Origin: Desulfobacteraceae bacterium
GTDB taxonomy: Bacteria; Desulfobacterota; Desulfobacteria; Desulfobacterales; Desulfosarcinaceae
Length of the DNA stretch: 64,000 nucleotides
NCBI GenBank assembly: GCA_024230435.1
Contig: JAAERL010001107.1
Span: forward strand, 1-64,000
Direction of reading: 5' to 3'
In this document: piece by piece, positions 17,355 to 26,380 of the stretch
Layout: every line of letters begins with the position of its first letter
Position numbering within the stretch: the stretch's first letter is position 1
Notes under the pieces: generated by a model
Seen by the model: only the letters and a program-made list of their open reading frames with translations
Databases searched by the model: none
What the model was told of the DNA's origin: nothing
Position numbers and translations under genes: made by a program

Positions 17355-17378
17355 AGGCAGGGGGGTTTCTCCCTGCCT
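17355..17378 (+). terminator. GC-rich hairpin after flagellin
   Basis: Arms AGGCAGGG (17355-17362) and CCCTGCCT (17371-17378) enclose an 8-base loop, 50 bases past the flagellin stop. There is no long T-run, so it may be a weak terminator or an mRNA-stabilising hairpin. Confidence 0.5.
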
Positions 17379-17403
17379 GGTCAATTTCAATGGGAGCACT
17401 GAC

Positions 17404-18093
17404 ATGAAAATTGACGATTCTAAAGCTATACGATTACAAATTCCGGTTTATCGCACTGATCCTTATCTAAATAATAAAAAAAAGGGGCAGGATAACCTTG
17501 TTAAACATCTCCCACATCAAATTAAGCGAAAACACGCTTCAGACAATGTCACGTTATCTTCTCAAGACCGGATTCAACTCAATAAATTAAATGGCGCCAA
17601 CTCAAAGGCCAACACTTTGGCGCAGCAGCTGCGCTCTGTGGATAAAAACATAGATAAGATTGAACATAATTTGCGCCAGATGATGGGCGCCTTGGATAAA
17701 GTGGTCAAACACTACCCGCCGTTTACCGTTGACAGCAAAGAGCGGTCGGAATACCTGCGGCAATTTAATTCATTGCGTAAAATGATTGACCAGCTGACTG
17801 TTCCTGCTCCGGAAAAATCTCCGGAGAAGATTTCAGGAGCCGATAACGGCACACCCAGTGGCGGGGATTGGTCTTACCGGGCAGATGAATCATCGCCTGC
17901 GATGGTTATCCGCCACCAGCGCTTACATACCGGTCCCGAAGGTCTGAACATTGAATCTTTGCCCGAAGATGCTTCCGATAAAATCATCAACCGGGCATTT
18001 GCCCGGCTGGCAGAGGCGGAAAAAACCATACATGAACGCCGGAACGCTTTTGCCGCGGAAGCCAATAAGCTTATGACATCCATCACAACTTAA
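17404..18093 (+). CDS. Unknown flagellin-locus protein
   Basis: I do not recognise this 229-residue protein. It is lysine-rich and mostly helical, with no signal peptide or membrane segment. Residues about 45-110 look like a coiled coil (LAQQLRSVDKNIDKIEHNLR). The middle is Pro/Ser/Gly-rich, and a second helix lies at the C terminus (NRAFARLAEAEKTIHERRNA). The stretch SDNVTLSSQDR near residue 45 is reminiscent of small flagellar regulators and FlaG-type proteins, but that is only a resemblance. It lies between flagellin and flbT on the same strand, 99 bases after flagellin, so a role in filament export, chaperoning or regulation is inferred from position. Confidence 0.6.
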   Translation: MKIDDSKAIRLQIPVYRTDPYLNNKKKGQDNLVKHLPHQIKRKHASDNVTLSSQDRIQLNKLNGANSKANTLAQQLRSVDKNIDKIEHNLRQMMGALDKVVKHYPPFTVDSKERSEYLRQFNSLRKMIDQLTVPAPEKSPEKISGADNGTPSGGDWSYRADESSPAMVIRHQRLHTGPEGLNIESLPEDASDKIINRAFARLAEAEKTIHERRNAFAAEANKLMTSITT

Positions 18094-18109
18094 TGGCATA
18101 AAAACTGCA
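18094..18109 (+). promoter_or_regulatory. Sigma-54 promoter upstream of flbT
   Basis: TGGCATAAAAACTGCA matches TGGYAYRNNNNTTGCW except for one base in the -12 element (CTGC for TTGC). It begins immediately after the upstream stop codon and 74 bases before the flbT ATG. Confidence 0.7.
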
Positions 18110-18167
18110 AACTTCATTTATATATAAAGATGATTTTACCGACACAATTGATTCACAGAGAAACGCC

Positions 18168-18566
18168 ATGGCGCTGAAGATTACCCTAAAACCTCGAGAA
18201 CGTGTCATTTTAGGCGGGGCCGTAATCACTAACGGACCGTCGAAAACCGAATTCTCAGTCGAAAACGAAGTGCCGGTTCTGCGTCAAAAAAACATCCTTG
18301 GCGCCGAAGAAGCAATTTCACCGGCACGCCGAATTTATTTCGTCATCCAGTTGATGTATGTAGACAATCAAAATCTTAAAGCTCATCACGAACTGTATTG
18401 GGAATTGGTCCAGGATTTTTTATCGGCCGCACCACGATCAATTGAACTGATTGACCGGCTGAATGACCAGATATTTCAGATGAACTATTACCAGGCGCTT
18501 AAATTAGCAAAAAAACTGATTGATTTTGAACAGGAGGTAATTAAACGTGCAACCCAATGCAGTTAA
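18168..18566 (+). CDS. flbT: FlbT, post-transcriptional regulator of flagellin synthesis
   Basis: The 132-residue product matches the FlbT family from end to end: MALKITLKPRERVILGGAVI, then an ENEVPVLRQKNIL segment and ARRIYFVIQLMYVDNQNL. In Caulobacter, FlbT binds the 5' leader of flagellin mRNA and promotes its decay until the hook is complete. Here the flagellin transcript has a long predicted leader, which fits that role. The gene overlaps flaF by 20 bases, so the two are translationally coupled. Outside the alphaproteobacteria the pair is less often noted. Confidence 0.9.
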   Translation: MALKITLKPRERVILGGAVITNGPSKTEFSVENEVPVLRQKNILGAEEAISPARRIYFVIQLMYVDNQNLKAHHELYWELVQDFLSAAPRSIELIDRLNDQIFQMNYYQALKLAKKLIDFEQEVIKRATQCS

Positions 18567-18933
18567 AGCATATCAAAGCGTAGACAAAACAACCATGTCC
18601 GGGCGGGAAACCGAAGCACGCGTACTTACACAAGCGGCGCTAAAGTTGCTCGATTGTCAAAGAACCTGGGACGACCCCGATCGAAATAAACGGCTGGATG
18701 AAGCCTTGCGGTATAATCAGCGGATATGGAATATTTTTCAGATGGAAATCGCTAGCAAGGACAATCCTTTGCCCGCCAATTTAAAACGGGATCTGCTTCT
18801 GCTCAGCCGTTTTATTGATAAGCGAATTTTTGACACCATGGCCTTTCCGGCCACGGAAAAACTGAATATTCTTATTAAAATAAATCAAAATATCGCTGCC
18901 GGCCTGCGCGGGTCACCCTCGGGTCCGATTTAA
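18547..18933 (+). CDS. flaF: FlaF, flagellin biosynthesis regulator
   Basis: The 128-residue protein is FlaF-like: the opening NAVKAYQSVDKTTMSGRETE, then ALKLLDCQRTWDDPDRNKRL and ALRYNQRIWNIFQMEI, match the family pattern. In alphaproteobacteria FlaF is needed for flagellin translation or secretion and opposes FlbT. The start is GTG at 18547 with AGGAGGT 9 bases upstream, inside the end of flbT. It is followed 25 bases later by a TPR-glycosyltransferase gene on the same strand, which may belong to the same transcript. Confidence 0.85.
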   Translation: MQPNAVKAYQSVDKTTMSGRETEARVLTQAALKLLDCQRTWDDPDRNKRLDEALRYNQRIWNIFQMEIASKDNPLPANLKRDLLLLSRFIDKRIFDTMAFPATEKLNILIKINQNIAAGLRGSPSGPI

Positions 18934-18958
18934 GCATATAGTTTTGTTTTTTACCTTT

Positions 18959-20878
18959 ATGAATACGGATGAACAAACACAGACCTGCTTTGATCATGGC
19001 AACAACTATCTTTGCCAGGGAAATTACGAACAAGCGATCACGTGTTATCAAAAGGCTTTGGATTTAAACAGTGATTGCGCACAAATCCTCTATAATTTAG
19101 CTGTAGCCTTTCACAAGCAAAATCGAATCCATGAGGCCATTGAGCACTATTGGCTTGCGTTGCGTAAAAATCCGGACCTGGCCCAGGCTCATTTTAACCT
19201 TGCAGACGCTTATGCGAAACTGAACCGGACGAAAGAGGCTTGCGATGCTTACCTTGAAGCTCTGCGCATAGAACCGCATAATGCCCAAGCCGCCTATAAC
19301 CTTGGCAATGAATACCAGTCACAAAAAGAGAATCCAAAAGCATTAAGGGCCTACCAGTACGTATTGTCGATAAATCCTGCCCATGTTCAGGCCTTAAATA
19401 ACATGGGGATGATCCTGCGCGAGACTCACCCTGAACAGGCCTTAAACATCTTAAGGCAAGCTTGCCGCCTGGAACCTGACTTTGCAAATGCCTGGTATAA
19501 TCTTGCCGAAACCTGCCTGGTTCTAAAAAATCCGGACGAGGCGGAAAGATATTATAAAAAAGCAATAGCGTTAGCTCCAACTATGGAAATTTTCCACAAC
19601 AACCTGGGCAATGCTTACCGCAATCAAAAACGCTACAATGAAGCCATTGACTGTTACCGGAAAGTCATTGAGCTGAAACCGGAACTGGCTGAAGGCTATT
19701 ATAACCTGGGCAGCGTTTTTCAATTAAATGAGGATTTCGGACAAGCCCTGAAGTATCTCAAATATGCAATTGAACTGCGCTCCGATTACACCGAGGCCTG
19801 GAACAATATGGGGCTGGCATGTAAAAACATCGGAGAACTGGACCGGGCGATGACCTGTTTTACCAGAGCCCTGAGCATTGATCCGAATTTTGCAACGGCG
19901 TATTGGAACCGCTCTTTTGTTTACTTATTGAAGCGATCCTACCGGCAAGGCTGGAAAGACTTTGAATGGCGATTTAAGATCCCTATCGCCAATACACTCT
20001 ACCCTTTTCGGTTAAAAGGAAAGCGCTGGCAAGGCCAGGATGCGCCGGGAACACGCATTTTGGTTCACGATGAGCAGGGAATCGGCGATACGCTTCAATT
20101 TGTCCGCTATTTGCCGTTAGTTAAAAGACGGTGTGAATCCGTCATTTTTGAAACCCGCCCTGAACTTATCGATCTTTTCAAATGCCTGATCGGCGTCGAT
20201 AAAATCGTTCCCAGACCCAAGCAAAAACCAACGAGCCAGCCTTACGATTATTATGTGCCGCTGTTGAGTTTACCCAAAATTTTCGCCACTACGCCAGAAA
20301 CTATTCCGGGTGTTGTGCCCTATATTTTTGCCGATCCTGAAAAAATAGAAGCATGGCGCAGTCAATTACCCGGCTCGGGCTATAAAATCGGATTGGTTTG
20401 GGCCGGACGCCCGGAACATACCAATGATCACAACCGCTCCTGCCCGTTGAAAACGTTGCTGCCTTTACTGAAAATGAAAAACGTTGCTTTTGTGTCCTTG
20501 CAAACAGGACCGGCGGTTAAACAAATCCGTACCCTGCCGGAAAGTATCCGGCCTATTGAAATTGGAACCCGGTTAAAAGATTTTGCAGACACTGCCGGTG
20601 TTGTCCATCAGTTGGATTTGCTCATTTCAGTGGATACCGCTGTGGCTCACCTGGCCGGTGCGATGGGCAAGTTAGTGTGGATGCTGGTGCCTTTTATACC
20701 GGATTGGCGTTGGACAATGAGGGGTAAAAACACTATCTGGTATCCGGGAATGCGGCTTTTCCGTCAAAACACACCCAAGCTTTGGGATGATGTTATTTTA
20801 AGTATCATTTCCAACTTGTCTGTAACTCAAGGCTCACATCAACTGCAAAATACATTGCAATTAGAAAGAGATAATTAA
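18959..20878 (+). CDS. TPR protein with C-terminal GT9-like glycosyltransferase domain (copy 1)
   Basis: The 639-residue protein has about nine TPR repeats (residues 5-330) followed by a heptosyltransferase-like (GT9-type) domain (about 355-610). The catalytic half shows DEQGIGDTLQFVRYLPLVK, then KIGLVWAGRPEH and ISVDTAVAHLAGAMGKLVW, the nucleotide-sugar binding region. I prefer the ATG at 18959 to the TTG at 18944. No signal peptide is visible, so it acts in the cytoplasm. It directly follows flbT-flaF and overlaps the next methyltransferase gene by one base. Two paralogues lie at 40923 and 45759. A role in flagellin glycosylation is inferred from position; sugar and acceptor are unknown. 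Confidence 0.8.
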   Translation: MNTDEQTQTCFDHGNNYLCQGNYEQAITCYQKALDLNSDCAQILYNLAVAFHKQNRIHEAIEHYWLALRKNPDLAQAHFNLADAYAKLNRTKEACDAYLEALRIEPHNAQAAYNLGNEYQSQKENPKALRAYQYVLSINPAHVQALNNMGMILRETHPEQALNILRQACRLEPDFANAWYNLAETCLVLKNPDEAERYYKKAIALAPTMEIFHNNLGNAYRNQKRYNEAIDCYRKVIELKPELAEGYYNLGSVFQLNEDFGQALKYLKYAIELRSDYTEAWNNMGLACKNIGELDRAMTCFTRALSIDPNFATAYWNRSFVYLLKRSYRQGWKDFEWRFKIPIANTLYPFRLKGKRWQGQDAPGTRILVHDEQGIGDTLQFVRYLPLVKRRCESVIFETRPELIDLFKCLIGVDKIVPRPKQKPTSQPYDYYVPLLSLPKIFATTPETIPGVVPYIFADPEKIEAWRSQLPGSGYKIGLVWAGRPEHTNDHNRSCPLKTLLPLLKMKNVAFVSLQTGPAVKQIRTLPESIRPIEIGTRLKDFADTAGVVHQLDLLISVDTAVAHLAGAMGKLVWMLVPFIPDWRWTMRGKNTIWYPGMRLFRQNTPKLWDDVILSIISNLSVTQGSHQLQNTLQLERDN

Positions 20879-21483
20879 TGCCAACCAGTCCATTTTCGCA
20901 TATCCCAATCTTTATTAACTACTTGGCAGTAACCAGGCCCGATTCGATTCTGGATATCGGCCTTGGTAATGGCAAACTGGGATTTTTAGCCAGAGATCTT
21001 CTGGATGTCATGATGGGCGAACGCTACCGCAAAGAACAATGGCAAGTGCGTATCGATGGTATTGAAGTGTTTGAAAATTACATTCAAACATTTCAGCGGG
21101 AAATTTACGATCATATCTACATTGGCGATGCCTTTGATATCATTGAACAAATGGACAGCTATGACATGGTGATATTAGGAGATATTCTGGAGCATTTCGA
21201 GAAACAAAAAGCATGGGAATTTTTAGATCGCTGCATGGTTAAGGCGGAAAAATATATAATTCTGAATATCCCTTTGGGCGAAGCATGGACACAACCGGAA
21301 ATTTATGAAAATCCTTACGAAAAACATTTGTCCTTCTGGTCAAGAGAGGAGTTGAATCCGTTTATCTGGAAATTTAAGCTGTTTGATTTCCCTCCGGGAA
21401 AATACGGTTCTTTCCTGATTCGCAAAAAAGATTATACAACCTACCGCTATAATCAGTTCATGGATCATTATCATCAACCATGA
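20878..21483 (+). CDS. SAM-dependent class I methyltransferase
   Basis: The 201-residue protein has the SAM-binding motif I SILDIGLGNGKLGFLAR (about residues 23-39) and motif IV-like YDMVILGDILEHFEKQ (about 98-113). The substrate is unknown. Its start codon shares one base with the stop of the preceding TPR-glycosyltransferase, so it is co-translated. Methylation of a sugar or of the modified protein is plausible from this coupling, but not shown. Confidence 0.8.
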   Translation: MPTSPFSHIPIFINYLAVTRPDSILDIGLGNGKLGFLARDLLDVMMGERYRKEQWQVRIDGIEVFENYIQTFQREIYDHIYIGDAFDIIEQMDSYDMVILGDILEHFEKQKAWEFLDRCMVKAEKYIILNIPLGEAWTQPEIYENPYEKHLSFWSREELNPFIWKFKLFDFPPGKYGSFLIRKKDYTTYRYNQFMDHYHQP

Positions 21484-21924
21484 ACCGGGCAAGATCAGAT
21501 TTCTTGTCAGAATTCTCAGCAGACTGCCATGAACTCTTTCATGACACAAAAACCTGCTGATAGTAGAAAATTTTTCCAATGCCAGCGTATGCGAATACGG
21601 CAAATCGATGTTGGTCTGGTTTTTCCAAATTTCGCCATAAAATCTGATAATGTTCTCCTATAGCTTCCGGGATGGCCAGTTGCCCGGATTTTAATCGGGA
21701 AGATCTTCAGGACGCCAAAGCTCAGCTTTTTTTCTTTTGATAAGAAGTCAAACCAGAGATTGATAAGCAAATTGGGTTTGGGGTCCCCAATATCCGTCAA
21801 GTTTTCCTGTATCAATGTCATTTTCACATAATTTTAAATAGTTAAAAATATATAAACAAGCTCTGGTGTAAAAGTTGAGCGGACAACGGCAGAACATTGA
21901 CTGTTTGCAGAATCTTATCCGCCC
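21484..21924. other. Intergenic region with possible minus-strand coding relic
   Basis: No intact gene was recognised. On the minus strand a frame starting near 21827 (MTLIQENLTDIGDPKPNLLI) reads sensibly for about 50 codons. Alternative frames over 21530-21700 look more protein-like further on (for example RFAVFAYAGIGKIFYYQQVF), which suggests a frameshifted relic. I cannot name a family. Confidence 0.3.
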
Positions 21925-22797
21925 TTACGATTCAAAGCACGTATTGACTAGTTTGAGGAGTTTTTCCATTTGAATAGGCTTTTTGACATAGCCTTTGACC
22001 TTATATGATGCGGCGGTTACCACCTCTTGTTTTTTAGATGACGATGTAAATACGATAATATTTATTTCGGGATATATATCTCTTATTAATCGAATAGCTT
22101 CCAGACCTCCCATTTTCGGCATGATAAGATCCATGAAAATCAGGTCGGGCTTATCGGCCTGCACATGCTTTACACCATCGAGCCCATTTTCGGCCTGACT
22201 GACTTGACAGCCGTACTTTTCAAACTCGCTTGCCAATAAATGGCGGATCATTTTGGAGTCATCCACCACAAGTATTTTTTTACCTTCCAACGGATTCAGA
22301 CTCGATTCTTCAAAATAGACCAGTATCGTAATTGGATCAGTGTCCAGCCCGAGTGTTATGGCATGAATTGATACATCCTTGTTGCTGATATCATCTAAAT
22401 TAAAATCTTCAACAAACTCAGGGGGTGAAAAATCAGCGGTCAAGCCAAGTTCATCCCATCCGGTAATAACTTCCCCGACGACTGTATTCATGAACTCAAA
22501 AAGAAAATCCCTGGCCATATCGTCCAATTCATCCACATCGGGCATTCCCACATTGCGCGAAATGGCCGAAGCCAGCTTAACGGCCATGGCATTGTCATTG
22601 AAGCCCAATACGAACTTGCCTTTGAATTTTTCGTCTTGATTTTCGTAAGGGATAATTATGGCATTTTTATAGTTTATATGAGAGGAAGATGATTTTATTG
22701 TTTTAATATTTTCCATTGATACAAGAGCCTGTGTCATCTGTCCGCACACATTGTAGCACTTGTTGCCCAGTAATTTTATATATTCATCTATAGCCAT
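21925..22797 (-). CDS. CheX-like phosphatase fused to a CheY-type receiver
   Basis: The 290-residue protein joins two chemotaxis modules. Residues 1 to about 165 look like CheX/CheC: the segment FEFMNTVVGEVITGW has the E-x-x-N motif that hydrolyses CheY-P. Residues about 178-290 are a complete receiver with VVDDSKMIRHLL, the phospho-acceptor strand IFMDLIMPKMGG, the Thr/Ser strand VFTSSSKK and the KKPI lysine. I choose the ATG at 22797; the longer TTG start at 22833 falls inside an intergenic palindrome. Such a protein could dephosphorylate its own receiver or another CheY. It stands alone between two glycosyltransferase blocks. Confidence 0.85.
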   Translation of the reverse strand: MAIDEYIKLLGNKCYNVCGQMTQALVSMENIKTIKSSSSHINYKNAIIIPYENQDEKFKGKFVLGFNDNAMAVKLASAISRNVGMPDVDELDDMARDFLFEFMNTVVGEVITGWDELGLTADFSPPEFVEDFNLDDISNKDVSIHAITLGLDTDPITILVYFEESSLNPLEGKKILVVDDSKMIRHLLASEFEKYGCQVSQAENGLDGVKHVQADKPDLIFMDLIMPKMGGLEAIRLIRDIYPEINIIVFTSSSKKQEVVTAASYKVKGYVKKPIQMEKLLKLVNTCFES

Positions 22798-22818
22798 TGT
22801 TGATAATTCTTTGTTTTG

Positions 22819-22850
22819 TGACTGCCCCGGCAATTAATTGCCGGGAATTG
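22819..22850. repeat. REP-like palindrome (copy 1)
   Basis: GTGACTGC precedes the perfect 20-base palindrome CCCGGCAATTAATTGCCGGG (22826-22845), followed by AATT. Related copies occur at 40680-40712 and 48882-48919, also intergenic. Confidence 0.75.
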
Positions 22851-23115
22851 TCGGTTGATAGTCTTAAAAATTCCATTGCCGGATAAAACTTTTTGATGCA
22901 TGCCGTGCAAATACTATGGCCCAACTGAGCCTCAAAATGCTCTTGAATATAAATTTCAATTTGATTCCAAGGCCCTAATATCAAACAAAAGTCCGGTCAG
23001 CCGAACGGTTGGCCCCGGCCGTTATGCAAGCAATGGCAATAGCCCGGATGCCTTGAAACAGTAAGATTTTTTTTAAGCAAGGAGCGATTTTGCATTTGCG
23101 CATACCCTACTCTCC
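22851..23115. other. Gap with no recognised feature
   Basis: These 265 bases lie between the CheX-CheY gene and the end of the large glycosyltransferase gene. No gene was seen. A weak AACGG/CCGTT hairpin near 23002-23021 and a T-run near 23070 might help terminate transcription. Confidence 0.3.
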
Positions 23116-26100
23116 TTAATGGATAATTTTCGGCGCGGTTTCATAATCGCCGTAGACATAGACACCCCATTTTTCATGAGCCTTGGTAAATCCCATCTGA
23201 CGCACATCCACGAGGTACTGTTTAAAAAGCGGCTCTTCTATTCCAAAGGCTGTTCCACGCAGGTTGGACGATACGCGGCATAGGGGATCTTTAAAACAAA
23301 TGGGCAACCAGGTATCTTTGAAAACGTCAGTGCGTCTGATAGATGGATTGTTGGAGTGACAGACAGTTTGTATTAATTTAGCCTGAGGCCATCGGGTTTC
23401 CCTTTTCATAAGCACATCATAGCCTGCGATTATATTGTTTCTTTTGTTGAAACGGATGTAATTGATTTGCCGCCGGCTTTCAAACAGCGCCAGTAACAGA
23501 TTTATGTCAACGAACGGCAGCATGAACTGCCAATCGTGTTCGATCAGCATAAAATAAGGCGTAGTTATTTTTTCAAGCATTGTTTTAATAACAAACTGAA
23601 GACCGCTATACTCAAAAGCATAAAATGAAAAACCGTGCCGGCAGGCAAAACGGGCAAGGTTTGTTTTGTATTTTTTTTCTTCCTCTGCCGGTTCCATGGA
23701 CAGATCCAGGGCTAAAAATTTGGGACATTGACCGGCTAATCCTTTCCCGGCGACCTGTAAAAGTGATGACCAGGTTTTTTCCAGTAATCCAAGGCCGGGA
23801 GGAGACAGATGACGATTGTGTTTGAGCTTTTTTGTAAAATTTGTCACCACTAAAAGTGTCAATTTATTCAGCAGGTTTACCGGAGCTTGGATAGATGCGG
23901 CACTTTGCTCCAATAGCGGCTTACTTTGCATTGGCTCATACTTGCAAGCTTGATTCACTATTTGGTGATAATAATCCGCGGCCTGACGGTGACATGGTTC
24001 AAAGCGCAAAGCTGCTTTGCAAGATTGAAGGCTGTCCTCTAAACGGTCGAGCTTTGCCTGGCTTTGGGCCAAATCAACATAAATTTGGGCGATAAAACCA
24101 GGCTGATAGTCTACCGGGCCGTTTCCGTTCAGCAAATATTTTTGAAACCAGGGATTTACGCCAAGATGATTCGGAATCCACGCAATGGCTTTTTCAAAAG
24201 ATATCAGCGCATCTCCATATTTGCCCTCATTAAGCAACTCAAGGCCTTGTCCATGGTGATATTTTGCCGGATCATCAGATTTTGTATAAACTTTGTTTTT
24301 AGGCAAACAGTATTGGACGTATTCCTTTTTCAAAAAGGCTTCCAGGCTTTTGATGACACTGCCGTCATTGAATAACAGATGCTTTTTATTTTGAATATGT
24401 TCTCGAATTTTGCATTGAAAATTCCGATCCAATCCTATTTGAGCTGCAATTCGAATATAATCGTTTTTGTCTTCAGCAATTGTTTCCGGTAAATCGATAC
24501 GTTTTAAAAATGCATAGGCATGACGGCCGCGCATAAATTCACCCGGCAAGGTCACTAAGGGCAATCCGCACCACAATGCTTCCAAACAGGTTTTGCCCCC
24601 AGACCAGTCCAAAGTGTCCAGCAATACATCCGCAGCCAGGTTCAAGCTTAAAAAATCAGGGTGATTAAGCCTGTCCGCAAACCGGCAATATGTTCGGGCA
24701 TCGAGTCCCTCGCGATGAAAGGCGTTCGCCAGCCGTTGTTTGAACAGCCCGGTGGCATAATCACTGCTGTGTGCGATGAATACAAACAGCGCATTTGGAA
24801 CCTGTTTTGCAATTTGCGGGTAAATATCATCGTGTTGGGGCAGATATTTGAACAAGGACTGAGTAGACAGGTAGATGATTCGGTTTTCTGGAAAGCCGAA
24901 AAAATCCCTGCCGCGAGGCCGGGCAGGCAGTCGAGGCGCTGAATGCGATAAGGCCAGGTTGGGCAGACGTATCGTTTTTTCTGTATAATGGGAAGCCTCA
25001 TTTTCAGGCTCCATTAATTCACTGGTTAAATAATAATCGATTGTAGGCAAGCCGGTTGTGACAGGATGCCCCCAGCCTTTGCATTGAACCGGGGCCAGGC
25101 GTAGACCTGCCAAAAGCAGAGTAACCGGATTCATTCCGATATCGGTATGAATCAAAAAATGAAGATCGTCACCATAGATTTGATTGGCGGCGATCTCGAA
25201 ACTGCCGGGCAAATGATAAAAATGATCAACCTGCCCTTTGATCCAACCGGTAAGCGCATCGGTACGATTACCCACATGATAACAATAAATTTCAAAGCTT
25301 TGACGGTCGTGATGTGTCAGCCATCCCAATAGAAAAGCACCAATGGTGTGGCTGTACATCAGCGAAGAGACATAGCCTATTCGAATTTTCGAGTTTTGCC
25401 CCACCGGCGGCATAGGTCTGCGCAATGACCATTCGGGAAAATTTGCCGCCAGGATTATGGCCGCAAAATCGCCATATTTTTTTTGCAAATCCCGGTCATT
25501 CTTGCCCTGGTATTGCAGGTAAAAATTGGCCGTAGTGGCAATTGCTTCCAGCGCCAGGCGTTTTTGCTCTGCGGTATCCACAAAAGTATTTGCGATAAGC
25601 CGATCCAGGTTTGTGGTAAAGCGCTTTCGTGCCTGCCAGATTTGTTCTTTGTCACTGTAAAGCATTGGCAGGCTTAAAGCGTGAAGCCAGCGGGCGCAGG
25701 GGTACTCCGGGTTGATGGAAAGCGCTTTGGCATAATAGTCAAGACCGGCTTCGAAACGGCCTTGTTTTTGACAAACAATCCCAAGATTGTAGTATGCCTC
25801 ATGCATTTCCGGTTGACTGATCAGGGCCTGCCGGAAACAAAGTTCGGCTTGCTTTAACTGATCCCAGGCCAGGTGAATAACGCCCAGGTTGTTCCATGCT
25901 CTTGTGTAGTTGACATTGATCCGAATGACGTTTTCATAGGCCTTGAGGGCCTGATCCAAAAGCCCCGCGCCTTGGTACAGGTTTGCCAAATTGTAGGCAG
26001 CCTCAACATGGCCGGGATTATGGGCCAGTACGGATCGGTACAACCTTGCTGCAAGATCCGTTTGATTCAGATCCGAAAATGCGTGGGCAAGATTAAAATG

Positions 26101-26346
26101 AGCCTGGGTTAATCCAGGATTAAAACGGATGGCCTGCTTGTAATGCGATACGGCTTTGTCCAGGTTTCCTTTATGGTGATAAACAACACCGCTGTTAAAA
26201 TGGCATTCGGACATCCGGAAATTGAGCTTGAGCGCCTGGCTATAGGCGCTAATAGCCCTGTCAAACTCATCAGCCGCGAGAAAAACGTTTCCCTGCTCAA
26301 AGAATTGATTCGCTCTGTTTTGTTTTTTTGCTTTTAATCCAGGCAT
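23116..26346 (-). CDS. TPR / GT41 (SPINDLY-like) glycosyltransferase with extra C-terminal GT-like domain
   Basis: The 1076-residue protein has TPR repeats at about 8-240 and a GT41 O-GlcNAc-transferase-like catalytic region at about 318-690 (KIRIGYVSSLMYSHTIGAF, GWGHPVTTGLPTIDYYL, SGGKTCLEALWCGLPLVTL). A second short TPR stretch lies at about 705-830, followed by a further domain from about 855. The last domain contains FMLIEHDWQFMLPFVDINLL and a YIRFNKRNN segment, reminiscent of a GT2/GT-A fold with a possible acidic metal site, but this is tentative. It is probably a cytoplasmic enzyme modifying Ser/Thr of a protein. A sigma-54 promoter lies 35 bases upstream of the ATG, placing it in the same regulon type as the flagellar genes. 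Flagellin is the obvious candidate acceptor. Confidence 0.8.
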   Translation of the reverse strand: MPGLKAKKQNRANQFFEQGNVFLAADEFDRAISAYSQALKLNFRMSECHFNSGVVYHHKGNLDKAVSHYKQAIRFNPGLTQAHFNLAHAFSDLNQTDLAARLYRSVLAHNPGHVEAAYNLANLYQGAGLLDQALKAYENVIRINVNYTRAWNNLGVIHLAWDQLKQAELCFRQALISQPEMHEAYYNLGIVCQKQGRFEAGLDYYAKALSINPEYPCARWLHALSLPMLYSDKEQIWQARKRFTTNLDRLIANTFVDTAEQKRLALEAIATTANFYLQYQGKNDRDLQKKYGDFAAIILAANFPEWSLRRPMPPVGQNSKIRIGYVSSLMYSHTIGAFLLGWLTHHDRQSFEIYCYHVGNRTDALTGWIKGQVDHFYHLPGSFEIAANQIYGDDLHFLIHTDIGMNPVTLLLAGLRLAPVQCKGWGHPVTTGLPTIDYYLTSELMEPENEASHYTEKTIRLPNLALSHSAPRLPARPRGRDFFGFPENRIIYLSTQSLFKYLPQHDDIYPQIAKQVPNALFVFIAHSSDYATGLFKQRLANAFHREGLDARTYCRFADRLNHPDFLSLNLAADVLLDTLDWSGGKTCLEALWCGLPLVTLPGEFMRGRHAYAFLKRIDLPETIAEDKNDYIRIAAQIGLDRNFQCKIREHIQNKKHLLFNDGSVIKSLEAFLKKEYVQYCLPKNKVYTKSDDPAKYHHGQGLELLNEGKYGDALISFEKAIAWIPNHLGVNPWFQKYLLNGNGPVDYQPGFIAQIYVDLAQSQAKLDRLEDSLQSCKAALRFEPCHRQAADYYHQIVNQACKYEPMQSKPLLEQSAASIQAPVNLLNKLTLLVVTNFTKKLKHNRHLSPPGLGLLEKTWSSLLQVAGKGLAGQCPKFLALDLSMEPAEEEKKYKTNLARFACRHGFSFYAFEYSGLQFVIKTMLEKITTPYFMLIEHDWQFMLPFVDINLLLALFESRRQINYIRFNKRNNIIAGYDVLMKRETRWPQAKLIQTVCHSNNPSIRRTDVFKDTWLPICFKDPLCRVSSNLRGTAFGIEEPLFKQYLVDVRQMGFTKAHEKWGVYVYGDYETAPKIIH

Positions 26347-26380
26347 TCGCGCATTCGCTCCCGCTTAGGCGAGTAAAAAA

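Noticed and set aside
18944-18958. Upstream TTG start for the first TPR-GT9 gene
   Set aside because: The ATG at 18959 starts the recognisable protein; the extra five codons are not supported by a ribosome site.
22798-22833. TTG start extending the CheX-CheY gene
   Set aside because: It would begin inside the REP-like palindrome; the ATG at 22797 is the natural start.
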